Assembly (NCBI GenBank): GCA_020809705.1
Contig: CP085832.1
Coordinates: forward strand, 2,604,001 to 2,668,000
From: Calonectria ilicicola
Lineage: Eukaryota; Ascomycota; Sordariomycetes; Hypocreales; Nectriaceae
Length of the DNA stretch: 64,000 nucleotides
Direction of reading: 5' to 3'
Shown: piece by piece, positions 36,928 to 52,307 of the stretch
How the letters are laid out: each line of letters starts with the position of its first letter
Position numbering within the stretch: position 1 is the stretch's first letter
The notes under the pieces: model-generated
Seen by the model: only the letters and a program-made list of their open reading frames with translations
What the model was told of the DNA's origin: nothing
Databases searched by the model: none
Position numbers and translations under genes: made by a program

Positions 36928-39900
36928 ATGAATATTGCCCAGCCGGTGTCCTCCACTGTGGAGGCCGTCGAATTCGAGTTCCTCTCACCTAAGGAAATCC
37001 GGGCCATGTCCGTGAAGAGGATCGAAAATGACAGCACCTTTGACAATCTCTTGAATCCAGTCCCCGGTGGTCTCTACGACCCTGCGCTTGGATCATGGGG
37101 TGATGCACCGTGAGTAATTCATCCTACGCATCTCTCATTAGGCCATGCGCTCATCATTTTCTGGACAGATGCACTACTTGCAACTTAAATCAATCTACCT
37201 GCCCTGGCCATCCCGGCCACATCCAGCTCCCCGTTCCAGTCTACCATCCCGTCTTTATGGATCAAGCATACCGTCTTCTAAAGGCTACTTGCGTGTATTG
37301 CAAGGGATTTCGACTTCCTCAGAAAGATCTACACAGATTCATTTGCAAATTAAAACTTTTGCAGCACGGTTTGATCCAACAGGCACATATTGTGGGAACC
37401 ATTGGCGAAAACGATCTAGCCATTGAACTTGGTGGCGATGAATTTTCCGGCTTAGAAAGCGAAGCAGAGGAAGAGGGGTCGTCTTCAATTGATAATGTGG
37501 TTCGCGCGCGAAACAAGTATGTCGATAACTGCCTCCATGGTATCAAGGTCAAAAGAGGCGATACCAAGCGAGTAAAACATGAGGGAGCCAGCGAGATGCG
37601 GCGTGAAGTCATCAAAGAATTCCTTGGCGAAATCACCAAAAGAAGAGTTTGTTCCAGCTGTGGTGGTATTTCACCATCATACCGCAAGGATCGATTTGTC
37701 AAGGTTTTTGAGAGATCGTTGACAGACAAAGAGAAAGCCAAAATGGCACAAAAGAACTTGAAGCAACGCGACGCTATGTCTAGAGTTCATCAGACGACTT
37801 CGAAACAACAGCCCGATGGTTACTCATCTGATGAAGGTGTTGCCGACGTGAACTCACCAACTCGCGAGAAAACACAAACTGAAGCTGAGGACATTGATAT
37901 GATGGATGTCGATGATAGCATCAACCCAATCGTTGCGCAACGTTATATCAGTGCCATGGAAGTTCAAGCACGCCTCAAGGAGCTTTTTATCAAAGAACAA
38001 GAACTGGTCTCTCTCCTATACAACGCCAAGCCTCCGACGCGAAGTTCGCCCAAGGTCACACCAGATATGTTCTTCATGACCACGATCCTCGTTCCTCCCA
38101 ACCGCTACCGCCCTGAGGCCCGAACCGGAGAGTCTCAAATTTCCGAAGCACAGCAAAATTCTTTGTATAAGAATATTCTCCGCGGCTGTGGAAGAATCGC
38201 ACAGCTACACACGGCCCTAAAGGAAGAACGAGCCGACGTGAACCAACTACACCAAGCTTGGACCGAATTGCAAGAAGCAGTCAATGCCCTCATTGATAAG
38301 AACAAGAATCCTGTGCAGGGCGCTGCCGCTAAGCGCAATGAGGATGGTATTAAACAGAAGCTTGAGAAAAAAGAGGGACTTTTCCGAAAGAATATGATGG
38401 GTAAACGAGTCAATTATGCCGCCCGAAGTGTCATTTCGCCTGATCCGTTCATCGAAACCAATGAAATTGGCGTTCCTCCTGTGTTTGCTAAGAAGCTTAC
38501 GTATCCTGAACCTGTTACAAGCCATAATTTCAGAGATATGCAGCAGGCGGTGATCAATGGTGTTGATAAATGGCCCGGCGCTTTCGCCATTGAAAACGAG
38601 AACGGCCAAATTGTCAATCTTCGCAACAAAAGCGTGGATGACCGCATTTCATTGGCTAACCAACTCCTGGCCCCAACCAGCAGCAACGCCGCACGAACAA
38701 GGAACAAGAAGGTGTATCGCCATCTGACCAATGGTGACGTGGTCTTGATGAATCGTCAGCCTACGCTGCATAAACCGTCAATCATGGGCCACCGAGTTCG
38801 TGTTCTACCTGGCGAGAAGACCATTCGTATGCATTACGCAAACTGCAATAGGTAAGTTTCGAGTCCTTGGTTTCTGATGTGAGAAATTATAAATACTTTA
38901 GTTCATGCTATCATCTCGAATAATACAAAGGAGACTAATTCTTTTATAGTTACAATGCCGACTACGATGGAGATGAGATGAACATGCATTTCCCTCAGAA
39001 CGAAGTTGCCCGTGCGGAAGCTCTGCAGATTGCTGACACTGATCATCAGTATGTGTCTGGTACAGCAGGCAAGCCACTTCGAGGTCTTATTCAAGATCAC
39101 ATTTCCGTCTCTGTATCTCTGTGTAGCAGAGATGCTTTTTTCGGCCAGGGCGAGTATCAACAGTTGGTGTACAGTGCTCTTCGTCCTGAAAGCGGCCACA
39201 TTGTTGGTGAGAGAATCGAGCTTGTCCCTCCAGCTGTCATCAAACCTGTCCGCAGGTGGACTGGCAAGCAAGTCATCACCACGATATTGAAAAATATGCA
39301 GCCTCAAAACTCCGGTGGCCTTACAATGCGATCTGAGACACAACTCAAAGCTGATCAGTGGGGGAAAAAATCAGAAGAAGGCACCGTACAGTTCCAAGAC
39401 GGTGAATTCATCACTGGAATTCTCGACAAATCACAGATTGGTCCCAGCTCTGGTGGAGTAGTTCATGCCGTGCATGAGATTTACGGTCCGGCCATTGCAG
39501 GAAAACTTCTAAGCAGCCTGGGACGATTGTTGACAAGATACCTCAATGTCCGAGCCTTTTCTTGTGGTATGGATGATTTGAGACTGACTCCTGCTGGAGA
39601 GAAGGCACGCAAAGAGGCATTGGTTGCTGCTGACACAGTTGGCGTTGAGGTGGCTTCAAAATACGTTTCTCTTGAGAACAACCCTGGTCCGAACCACCCA
39701 CTACTACTGGAACGACTTGAGGAGGTTTTGCGAGATGATAATAAACAGGAAGGCCTGGATTTGTTGATGAACCAGGGCACCAAAGACATCACCGATGCCA
39801 TTCAAAAAGCGTGTATGCCTAGCGGACTTGAGAAGCCGTTCCCAAAAAACCAAATGCAAGCCATGACAACATCTGGTGCAAAGGGATCCCGAGTCAATGC

Positions 39901-42115
39901 ATCATTGATCTCATGCAACCTGGGACAGCAAGTTTTAGAAGGACGACGAGTGCCTGTGATGGTCAGTGGCAAGTCGCTGCCTTGTTTCCGTCCCTTTGAG
40001 ACACACGCAAGAGCCGGTGGCTACATCGTGAACAGATTCTTGACGGGTATCCGACCCCAAGAGTACTATTTCCATCACATGGCTGGGCGAGAAGGATTGA
40101 TTGATACTGCTGTTAAGACATCTCGATCAGGTTACCTTCAGAGATGTGTGATTAAGGGAATGGAAGGCCTCACTGTTGCCTATGACACTACCGTACGAGA
40201 TGCTGACGGGTCAATGATCCAATTCCTCTATGGAGAGGATGGTCTCGACGTCACCAAGCAAAAGTATTTGACCGATTTCAAGTTTATTCTTGAAAACGTC
40301 ACATCCGAGGCTGCTCAGCTTCAATACGATCCCAGCATTGGTGAACGACTAGGCACCAACCGCGACGCAATCATCAAATACATGAAGAAGGCAATCAAGC
40401 ACTCTAATTTGCATGATCCCAAGTCCCAAGATCCTGTATCCAGCCTCTTCAATCCAGCCACCACAGCATTTGCAACTTCGGAAAAGTTCTATAGTACCAT
40501 GGCCAACTATCTCAAGGAGAATAAGGATGGGTTGGTGCGTGACAAATCGGAAAAGAATAAGCAGTCTCTCTCACGAGTGACCCTCAACCGGAAAAATGCA
40601 GAAATGCTATTCGCAATGAAATACCTGCGTTCCCTTGTTGAGCCTGGAGAGGCCGTAGGCATTGTCGCAGGCCAGTCAGTTGGTGAACCGTCAACACAGA
40701 TGACACTGAATACCTTTCACTTGGCTGGCCACTCAGCCAAGAACGTCACTCTAGGTATTCCACGATTGAGAGAGATTCTGATGACAGCGAGCAACCACAT
40801 TTCCACGCCTTCCATGTCTCTGTATCCTATTGATGAAATGTCCACTGAGGATGCTGAAATCTTCGCTAAATCGATTTCGGTGCTACCACTTGGGTTCATA
40901 TTAGATGGTCTAACGGTTGAAGAGAGGGTTGGACGTGGCAAGATGTACGGCATGGCAAAGATTTACAATGTCCGGATGAAGTTCTTCCCATCCAATGAGT
41001 ACACAAAGACGTACGCCATCAGTATCTCGGATGTCATGGGAACGGTTGAAAAGAAATTGCTCCCTCGCCTTTTAGCGATGATTAAGAAAGAGATCAAGAA
41101 ACGGCAATCTCAATCTACTATGGCAACACCCGAGGTTGGTGTAAAGGCCGGTGTAGTTGAGACAGCCGCGCCAAGCACAGAAAGAGAGGTCAATCAGGAT
41201 GAGGACGACGATGATGGCGACGATGATGACAATGCTACAAATGCCAAGCAGCGAGCAAATCGTAGTGAGGCGGTCTCTTATGGGCCCAATGATGACGAAG
41301 ACGATGCTATCCAACAAATCATGGAGAGGGATGCAGATGAGATGGACGACGAAGGTTTCGGGGGCAGCCCTCCTCCTGAGACCCGTGCTGACGAAGAAGG
41401 AGGCGATGAGTACAATGATAACACTTCTTGGTCGGCGAAAGCTCGTACTGAGCGTGTCCTCGAGGCATATACGGAAGTGACCGACCTCCAATGCGACGAC
41501 AAGGACGGAGGCAAATGCTCATTCACACTAGAATTCGATTCAGCAATCCCCAAGGTTCTTATGCTCAATCTAGTGCAGGAAGCAGTGAAGAAAACGGTCA
41601 TTCAAGAAATCACGGGCGTGGGGGCATGTACCTTCGTCGTTGAGGATGGGAAAAGGACCATCCACGCCAGCGGTGTGAACTTGCAGGCCATGCAAAGATA
41701 CAGCGACTTTATCGACCCCAACCGCATTCAAACTAATGACATTGCGGCTGTGCTGAACGTTTACGGTGTCGAGGCGGCGCGACAGAACATTGTACAAGAG
41801 CTCGCTGGGGTTTTCGGAGGACACGGCATCAAAGTGGACAACCGGCACCTGAACTTGATTGCGGACTACATGACAAGGAACGGTGGGTTCACGCCGTTTA
41901 ACCGCATGGGCCTTAACGGCAACGTTAGTCCATTCACCAAAATGAGCTTTGAGACGACGTTGGCGTTCCTCAAAGACGCGGTGCTAGACGGTGACTGGGA
42001 TGATCTGACAACGCCCAGTAGCCGCCTGGTCTTGGGAAAATTAGGAAAAGTTGGCACAGGTGGATTTGATGTATTGGCACAACTTCCAACATATCATGTT
42101 GATTCCTTGGCGTAG
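36928..42115 (+). CDS. rpa190: DNA-directed RNA polymerase I largest subunit (A190)
   Basis: Exons 36928-37109, 37169-38851 and 38950-42115 encode about 1676 residues, the usual size for A190 (yeast 1664). This subunit forms half of the active centre of RNA polymerase I, which transcribes rDNA in the nucleolus. The N-terminal zinc-binding clamp motif is CTTCNLNQSTCPGHPGHI, followed by CVYCKGF and CSSCGG. The catalytic magnesium site NADYDGDEMN (Asp626, 628 and 630) is completed across intron 2. The trigger-loop region is MTLNTFHLAGHSAKNVTLG. An acidic, disordered insertion of the Pol I type lies near codons 41190-41300 (runs of Asp and Glu), and the jaw/C-terminal part ends YHVDSLA. Intron 1 is best read as 37110-37168 (59 nt); an earlier AG at 37140-37141 would give an implausible 32-nt intron and extra residues not expected before CTTC. 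Confidence 0.97.
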
Positions 42116-43431
42116 ATTGGTTTTAGTTGGTTAATGTTATATATAAGCAATTGATTCAGATTCTCATATACCTAACGATCAGATATCGTTATCTCTTACC
42201 GTTACCAACTCGCGCGCTATTTAAGGTCCAGTGCCTCTCAAGTTACGATTAATGCACTACTCCTTGGTACATTTCGCTGTTTATGGCATGCTCTTAGAGA
42301 ATAGCATTATTTGATTTGGCCTATGCCAGCCCCCAATATGTATTACCATGCAACATCCCAACGCCACAGCATTCAGCATATAACGCCCGCGAGATGAGCT
42401 ACTCGTACGTCTCAGCATCTTCCATTGCTTTTAACTAGGAGAATCACCATCATTGAGATAAAAATGCCATTGGAAGCGAGCTCATGGGGCTATGTACCCC
42501 TCATCACGTTGAGCAGAGGTCTTTTTCTTCTAGTTCCTTCTGTCTAGTGCCATGTTTGAACATCGCACTAGACTATCTATATGTAACAGTGGGAAGTGGT
42601 TGGCCAACGCACAGTTCAAGTGACGAGATACCCTAATAGCCACTGAAACACCCCGCGGATTATAAGGAGCAGAAATAATCATACTCCAAGAGGTACTTTT
42701 CATATTGCAAGATGGGGGGTTTTTTGCAAGTCAAGTAAAGCGCAAATCTATCTCAACTGAGTGATGTACTATTTGTGTGTTTATCTTCGTTATTTGTCTT
42801 TCGTCCACTATTGAGGCATGGATATGGGATTGTATCTCAACCAGACATCACGGAGCAATGAGTGGGGGCACCCACAGTTCAGAGTACAACATCCGATACG
42901 GTACAGTAATCCGATTCGTTAGTACGTCGAGGAAGAATCTTGACAAATACAGATACATTGTTTGTGCCTTGAGTCAGAGACTCAATCCCCAAAGCTCCAC
43001 ACCGTCGCGACGCGTCGGGAACACTGCCATACCATGGTCCACAAAATCAAGGCAGTACTTCGGTCATGTGCCAATGTTACAATAACACGCAGGCGCGTTG
43101 TGCTATGCACAGCGCGTTTTCTCGCACAATGCCAATTGTCGGTTACGGTACTGGTGTCGGTAGGTGATTAAGATCTATTTACGATTGTGTGGCAGTCATG
43201 TCTATCTATTCACGGTGTGCACATCGATCCAGAGCAAGGCGGTGTGATCAAAGACCTATTGTCCGTTTGCATTCGGCATTACCAAATTGGTTGCCTTGAA
43301 TAGTGTACATCCCAACTGTAATGTAAAGCAAGGTTCTCTTCGTAAACGCCATGATTATTCCCCCTAAACCATGTGATATCCCTTCGTGTCAAAACAATTC
43401 ATGAACCGCCCGGTTAACCCCCAGCATCAGC
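42116..43431. other. Convergent 3' spacer between RPA190 and histone H3
   Basis: 1.3 kb holding the two 3' UTRs. The sequence just after the RPA190 stop is A+T rich with TATATATAAG, a plausible polyadenylation efficiency element. The 102-codon open frame at 42777-43085 shows no conserved features. Confidence 0.6.
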
Positions 43432-45987
<2,556 letters not shown>

Positions 45988-48900
45988 ACATCTCGCTATT
46001 TACATGCATGTTACGAATATTGGGGGCCATTGCACTTGTTGTTCCGCATGGCTATGTAGGGTGTTTATGATGACAACGGGATCCGGTCTTGCTTTTGGGT
46101 GTTCTGTATCATAAGGGAAACGGCGGTTTACATTTTGGGGTAATCGACTCCGCCCTTGCGGCCATTTTGACCAACATGTTCTGATTGTCTCCGTGTACAT
46201 GTGCATACTGCGATGGTGATGGTACGCAGTCACGATTTCCCGTGCGTGCTCTGTGGTTCATGTGCAGTGTTGGGTTGTGTGTGTGTGTGTCTATGTGGCG
46301 TGTATATGCATGCAGCCAACACTGCTGCGTTGCTCGATAAGAATCTGTGATTGGCATATAATCGCTGCCTTCACCCTGGCAGGACCATCCGTTATGTCTT
46401 GAAGTGTTGGGTCGGTCCTGATAAACTACCTTGCATATGCCATATCTATTTCAGACTCCTGTAGATTTGATTGTACATACACTCTGTTGGATAAGATGTG
46501 GAACGCGCTCTTGGTTCGTCTTGCTAATGGAATATTTTGTTTATTTTGCTCTATTTATATTATATGAATCCAACACTAAAAACATCAACATAATTAAGCA
46601 GACATCCAGAGCAGTAGCGCATAATTGCATGCGTAACAAACTGTATTTTATCTACCTAGACTAATATACAAAGGAAGCTCCTTCTATGGCACTGTATTAT
46701 GAAACCCAGAAGAAAAAAAACCTCGAGCCCTGTACTAGTAGGTGTACGGAATCAAAACTTTGGGGATAGATAGTAAGCATTTTGCACACTTTCGCAAAGT
46801 ATGGACATCAGACCCAACCACTACTGCGCTTTAAACTATCGCATCAAAGACCCCGTGACGATCAAGGTACGTGGTCATTGCCTTCGCTCAAAGTAGTAGC
46901 TGGCGGGGTGTAGCTAGGATAGCAGCACGCGATTGTATGTCCGAAAACTGCTTCAAATTGTGTGCTGCTCCAAAATATATTGCATATTGTTGTTCCTCAT
47001 AACGATCAAAACAACTAAGATGTTCACTGGAGCTAAATAAACGAACCATGTGTACATGAAACAGCTACTTGAGTGCATGCTCATCTTTAGTCCAGTGTGT
47101 GTTTTTCTCACATCACTAATTATTTATTACTTTTATATCACTGGTCGAGCTAACATCAATTTGCCCTTGGTAATCAACAACAATGGTTAACTAAGGGTGG
47201 ATTATCTTCCATATTTCCACCATTCCACAGCAGATTTGTACTCAACTAGTTAACAAGCAAAATTACCTGGCTGAAAAGTTTGTAACTTTAGAAAAGGATC
47301 AGTGTGAAGCGCTCAGGCGTCGATTTCTCACCTTCCTCAAATGACCTACCCTATACATAACGACCTAAGGGTGATGATCCTGCACGGTTGACATGCATGA
47401 ATACGATCAAGCTCGCAGCTGACATGAGAATTTAGATGATAGGATGTAAGCGAAGATACGAGATGGGCCAATGTCACGTTTCCCTATCACTGTGAAATCA
47501 TCAGGCCTGGCAGTTGCCTCCGCTGAGAACGAATCAAAGGGCGGAACAGGCTATTCTACTAGGGACCCAACTGTCGGACTAATGTACTGCTAGAGCCAAC
47601 GGGTAGATCGGACGGGAGCTATGAATTGCGTCCCCCGCCAGGATCCAGTAGGTGGCGAGAACCGGGACTCTGGGTCGGTAAAGGATAGGTCCTCAAAGGC
47701 CAGAGTGACCTGAGCCGGCTCATTGAATCTAATTTTCCTTGGATAGTGGCGAGTGACTTCCTCATTTGAATCATGCATTCAATTATCCAACACCTGGGAG
47801 CTGAAAACAGGTTGGGTAAGGTTGGGGTGGTAGGATTGGGTGGGAATTTGGTATGAAGGACAGGAAAGCCACACGCTACTGTTCAGCTTAATCGGCCGAG
47901 TAGCCCGGGTGAGGAGTTGGCTGTGGCGAGGAGGAAATGGGTCCTGCCCACGTGGTGGCTCTAATTTTAGAGGACGATCTGCAAGCCGACCTTGCTTGGA
48001 GTCCGCGGGGCCATGGCTGAACCAAGCCATCCCTGGAGCCGGGACTGGATTGAAGAACAAGTGGTTGTGGTGTCACGCCACACAAAGCAATTCTCACCCC
48101 CCTGCTTGGTACGGTAAATAATCAGGAAGCTGGATATGAGAGGATGGGATGAAACTATACGAAAAGAGGAAGGAAGCCAGGAAAAGGAGAAAAAAAGGGG
48201 AAGTGAGCGAAATGCAAAATTTGCAACCCAGCTGGCCCAACCGCACTTCGGTTGTTGGTGCCTGCTGGCAGTCTGTACGTCGGCCAGCTGTTGCCTTGTT
48301 TGCTTGAGCAAAATCTGCTGCCTCGGTATTTTGGGTTTGGTGGAGACCTGGCCGGCTACGTTGTCGCTTCTTCATACTTAGTACGAGCGCCGATGCCGAG
48401 CGCGTAGTGGGGTACGTACCACCTGGCGAGCCAAGCTGGCCCCATGGCGGTAAAACCCACACACGCGGGCAAGCCGAACCGCGCAAGCCGGGGTATGGAG
48501 AGCGCCGACGAGCGAGACATCAGATGTGAGACATGAGACATTACAATCAGGTTATTCAGCATCACCCATAGTCCATCGATCCATCCCACACGAAAGCTAA
48601 TGTACGCCGCCGGGGCCTAGAATACTAGGCCTGGCCCCGAAAAGCCAACTAAAACCTCCGGAAGAGTGCGGCAGCCATTTCGAGGACATGCAGCCCTGTC
48701 ACCGATGATGCATGGAAGCATCGGATGGAAACATCGGAGACAAGATGGAAGCAGTGGATAGCCGCGCCGACAGATTGTGATCCAAAGGGATGCATCCATC
48801 ATGTTTGCGCGCGCCCACACTCCCACGCCCACGCCCCATTACCCACGTACAGCTGATGAGAAGCGCAGCTGAGTAAAGAAAACCTTAAAAAAAAAAAAAA

Positions 48901-51900
48901 AGCCCAACCATCAGAGAGTGTACCAAGCCAAGACCCGGCCACTCGCAACGTAACATAGTCTTGAGCCACTTGTGGGTAAATATTTCTCTCTGGTCGGCCA
49001 GAGGGTTGTTTATGTAGCAATGCCATCAACCCGGGCACAGCCACAGTCGGGAATGAGCCAGCTGGATCGTTGGGTTGAATCATGGTATTGAGTTACCCAT
49101 GAATAATCACAAAAAAAAAAAAAAAAAAGACTGGGGTGTTTGAAGGTGATTCCAAAAACTGCGATCATTTGCCTTTGCCGTTGTTTTGCCTGAACAGTCA
49201 ACCGACACTGGTGGGGGCTCGCAAATCCACCTGTGTAGGGCTGGGGGCCCGCACCAGCCGGCGGCTGGAACCGGGTAGACGGTCTCAACGTGTTCAGGAA
49301 AAAAAAAAGCATTGAATAGTTAGTCCCTGCGGTAGTCCGGAGTTACTCGATGGCCTTTCCTTATGAGGTCGATCTCTATGGGACCCAGCCAAATCCTGAC
49401 AACAGTGCACCTGCCGAGTTCCACTCATGATCTGAGAGGCTCCTTGCGACTCCACGATGCACGGATCCGAATCCTGGACGTTTTGCCATCAAGTACTCCC
49501 ATAAAAAAAAATTCTACAAGCACCATACATATGAAAAATTTACTGGACAAGATGCAGTCTTGGTTGGCATTTTACGCCTCTGGTGCGTTGCGTTACTACC
49601 TGGGCGTTTCTCGGTATTGGTGTTCGGGATATCTGCTCGAAACACGACATAAGCTTCTCAGGGCGGATCCGGAACGGGCCCGAGTTAGCTTGGTGAGGAT
49701 TCAAGAAAAACATGGCTGCCGAGTAATCCACTAGAAGAAAGCCAAACGGGTAAGGTAAGCAGAAGACACCCGGCTTGGTAGCATCGACCGGGTACAACGA
49801 GTGTCTTGATGCAAGGGAAAAATTTTTTCTCCCGCATCCCGTTACATTCAGCGCCCTCCCACATTGCGAATGGAGCGAGGCAAGTAGCGCGCAGATGTAG
49901 ATCGGAACACCCCGTTGTCTAAGTACCGCGGAGTAACAAACCATAAAGGAATACCAAGGAGCGAGCGCACTGGCCTTTGTGTGTCTTAGCACCGGACACT
50001 TACTGCTCCTGGGTGAAAATGGTCGTGTAACGTGCAGGCATTGGGGGCTTGGAGATATGTCGGTCGCGAAAAAAGGGTGAGTCGGGTTCCTGCAACGGAC
50101 TGGGCTTCCGGGGGCGACGAGATCGATCTGCAGGCTGGACAGGTTAGACCATGGCCTGGACTTGGATGACCAAGGGGGAATAATGCATCCAGACCTGGTG
50201 GCTGAGCTAGTTGGGTTGCAGCATTCATTGGTTGACAACCACGCCCGACCTTGTCCGAATGCCGGAGCCGGTCGGCTTGGCCGAAAATCCGTCACGCACC
50301 CTACAGGCTTTCGCACCCGCATTCGGGATGCATTACTGGACTTGTGGCAGTGGGATGCGTATGCACTAGAAACTTTCCTTGTTGGGAGTGTGGGAGAATT
50401 GGAGGGTTGGATGAAGGAATGGTTGGATGGGAGGGCATCCATCTCGACTTTCAAGTGCACGCTTGCGCGCTTTGTCCTTGGAACGAGTGAAAAATTTTTC
50501 TTTCACGCACCCATTTTCTCAACTGATTTTATTTGCTTTCTTGGGTGGTAGTGTTTTCGATTAGGCTTGGGATTGGTAGGGTGGTCATGCCATTACATGT
50601 GTCATGCCATTAGTTGGTCATCTGATCACGAATTGGAAAAGAAAGACTGAAGAGAAAAAAAAAAAAACAAGCAGCGGGTGGGAATAGAAGGACGCTGTTA
50701 GTCCATGTCTTCCCTAAGAGAGGGAGCCCAGGTTAATGCACCAAACGTGGCATCAATTGGCAGGTTACTTTTCTGCATTGAGTCGATCTGGACCTGGCGA
50801 TACGAAACGATCAAAGGGTTCATGTGATGGCCTCATCTCGTGACCTGTGACTCCGAGCACAGACGGACAAAGTACAGGGTGGGAAGATAATCATGTGACT
50901 GGTTGCCGAAAGGAGATGGAACACAGTAGAGTGTGGCGGAAGTGCGGCGCCCCCAAAGGAAGAGAAAGGGAGGGAACGTAAAGGCAACAAACAGATCGCA
51001 GGACAAACGCAGGGGCACGCATTACTAACATCTGTGGCTGTGCGTACACATTCCACGCTGAACAGGGATGGGGAGATCGGCGGGCCGAGATACGTCAGAG
51101 GTTGGCCTGAGCCATGGAGTCATGGAGTTAAGGCCCCCGAAGGACGGATCCAAGGGCCTTGATTGCTCTGTGTCTCGGGCTGGGTACATCCAATGCCAAG
51201 AATGGTAGGGATATAAGCCAGGCAATTGGCTAGTTGGCTGGAGTGTGCAGGGAAGTGGGTACCTAGAGAGACCCAGTAATTTTTTTTTACCTTGAGCATT
51301 GCCCAACGAGCGTCGGTACCGCACTGAGGGGCTGTACCGGACCTACTGCCTGTACCGTCCTGGGGTCCTTGAGGCGGGAGGGCTCCGGCTGTGGACGACA
51401 CCAAGGTTCGTGTATTCCGGAGAGAGGTACGTACCGCTCGCTCTACCCGTCTCGCTCGTTCGCAGGCTTTGGAAATGCATACACCTGATATATCTGTCAC
51501 CAAACTTCCCACCGCCCTATTTCAAATCATCACCTTAGCTGACAAGCATCAAAAAAACGATTACAAGCCACACAAAACGGGCTCTCATCCCCGACCCGAC
51601 GCCGACAACGGAACCCGCCCGAATCATCCAGGCTCGTCATCCACCACACCAGTCACTGTCAGCTCCATCCACCACCACCATTACTCATCTTTCATTCACC
51701 AAATCCACCCTCCCCGCGCCAAATTTTGCAATACATCAGCTCAAGTACAAAGGGGCCGCCGGTCTTGTTCGTTTACGTCGACCATTCGACTGTCGTACAT
51801 CGTAACACTTACGCTGTACACCCTCACACCACACACGCCCACCTCTACAAACAGCCGTTATTCGCAAATCCGTGCCACATACCACCACCCCTACCACCCT

Positions 51901-52200
51901 TGCCATCCACACACCATCTCCCAGACTCGGGCTCTGTGCATCATCAAGTGGGCCTGCAGCTTTTCTTGGGTCTCGGCCTGTGGAGACGCTAAAGTCACTA
52001 CATCGACGCCAGTCTCCACACTTCTCCAGTCTTCCGTCCCTCTCCAAACCCGCTCCTTCAGATCTACTTGACAAAAACCTGACAGAATTGCACCGGTTCG
52101 GCCGGCCTGCTTATAAAGGCCAGCCATCCCGTCTTTTGCCACTTCCTTTGCCCCAATCTTAAACAACCTTACAATATCCCCGTCTCTCTTCTCGATCAAC
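45988..52200. other. 6.2 kb gene-poor region between H4 and a zinc-finger regulator
   Basis: No recognisable protein family is encoded. A 306-codon intronless frame on the minus strand (49540-50460) is long but reads as Ser/Pro/Arg/Cys-rich random sequence. A 226-codon plus-strand frame at 51391-52071 is Thr/His/Ser rich and lies in what is probably the leader of the next gene. Several A-runs of 13-19 nt are present (48889-48901 and near 49110-49128), plus a (GT)n tract near 46276-46290. The final 700 bp are C-rich on the plus strand, as expected for a long pyrimidine-rich leader. Confidence 0.5.
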
Positions 52201-52240
52201 ATGTTATCACTCTCTCAACATCATCATCATCATCATCATC

Positions 52241-52307
<67 letters not shown>

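Noticed and set aside
37110..37141. A 32-nt intron in RPA190 (GTGAGT..CATTAG)
   Set aside because: It is below the usual minimum for fungal introns. Using the next acceptor (37168) gives 59 nt and joins WGDAP directly to the CTTC zinc motif.
51391..52071. 226-codon plus-strand open frame before the second zinc-finger gene
   Set aside because: Thr/His/Ser-rich low complexity from a C-rich leader, with no stop-start logic or conserved motif. More likely the 5' UTR.
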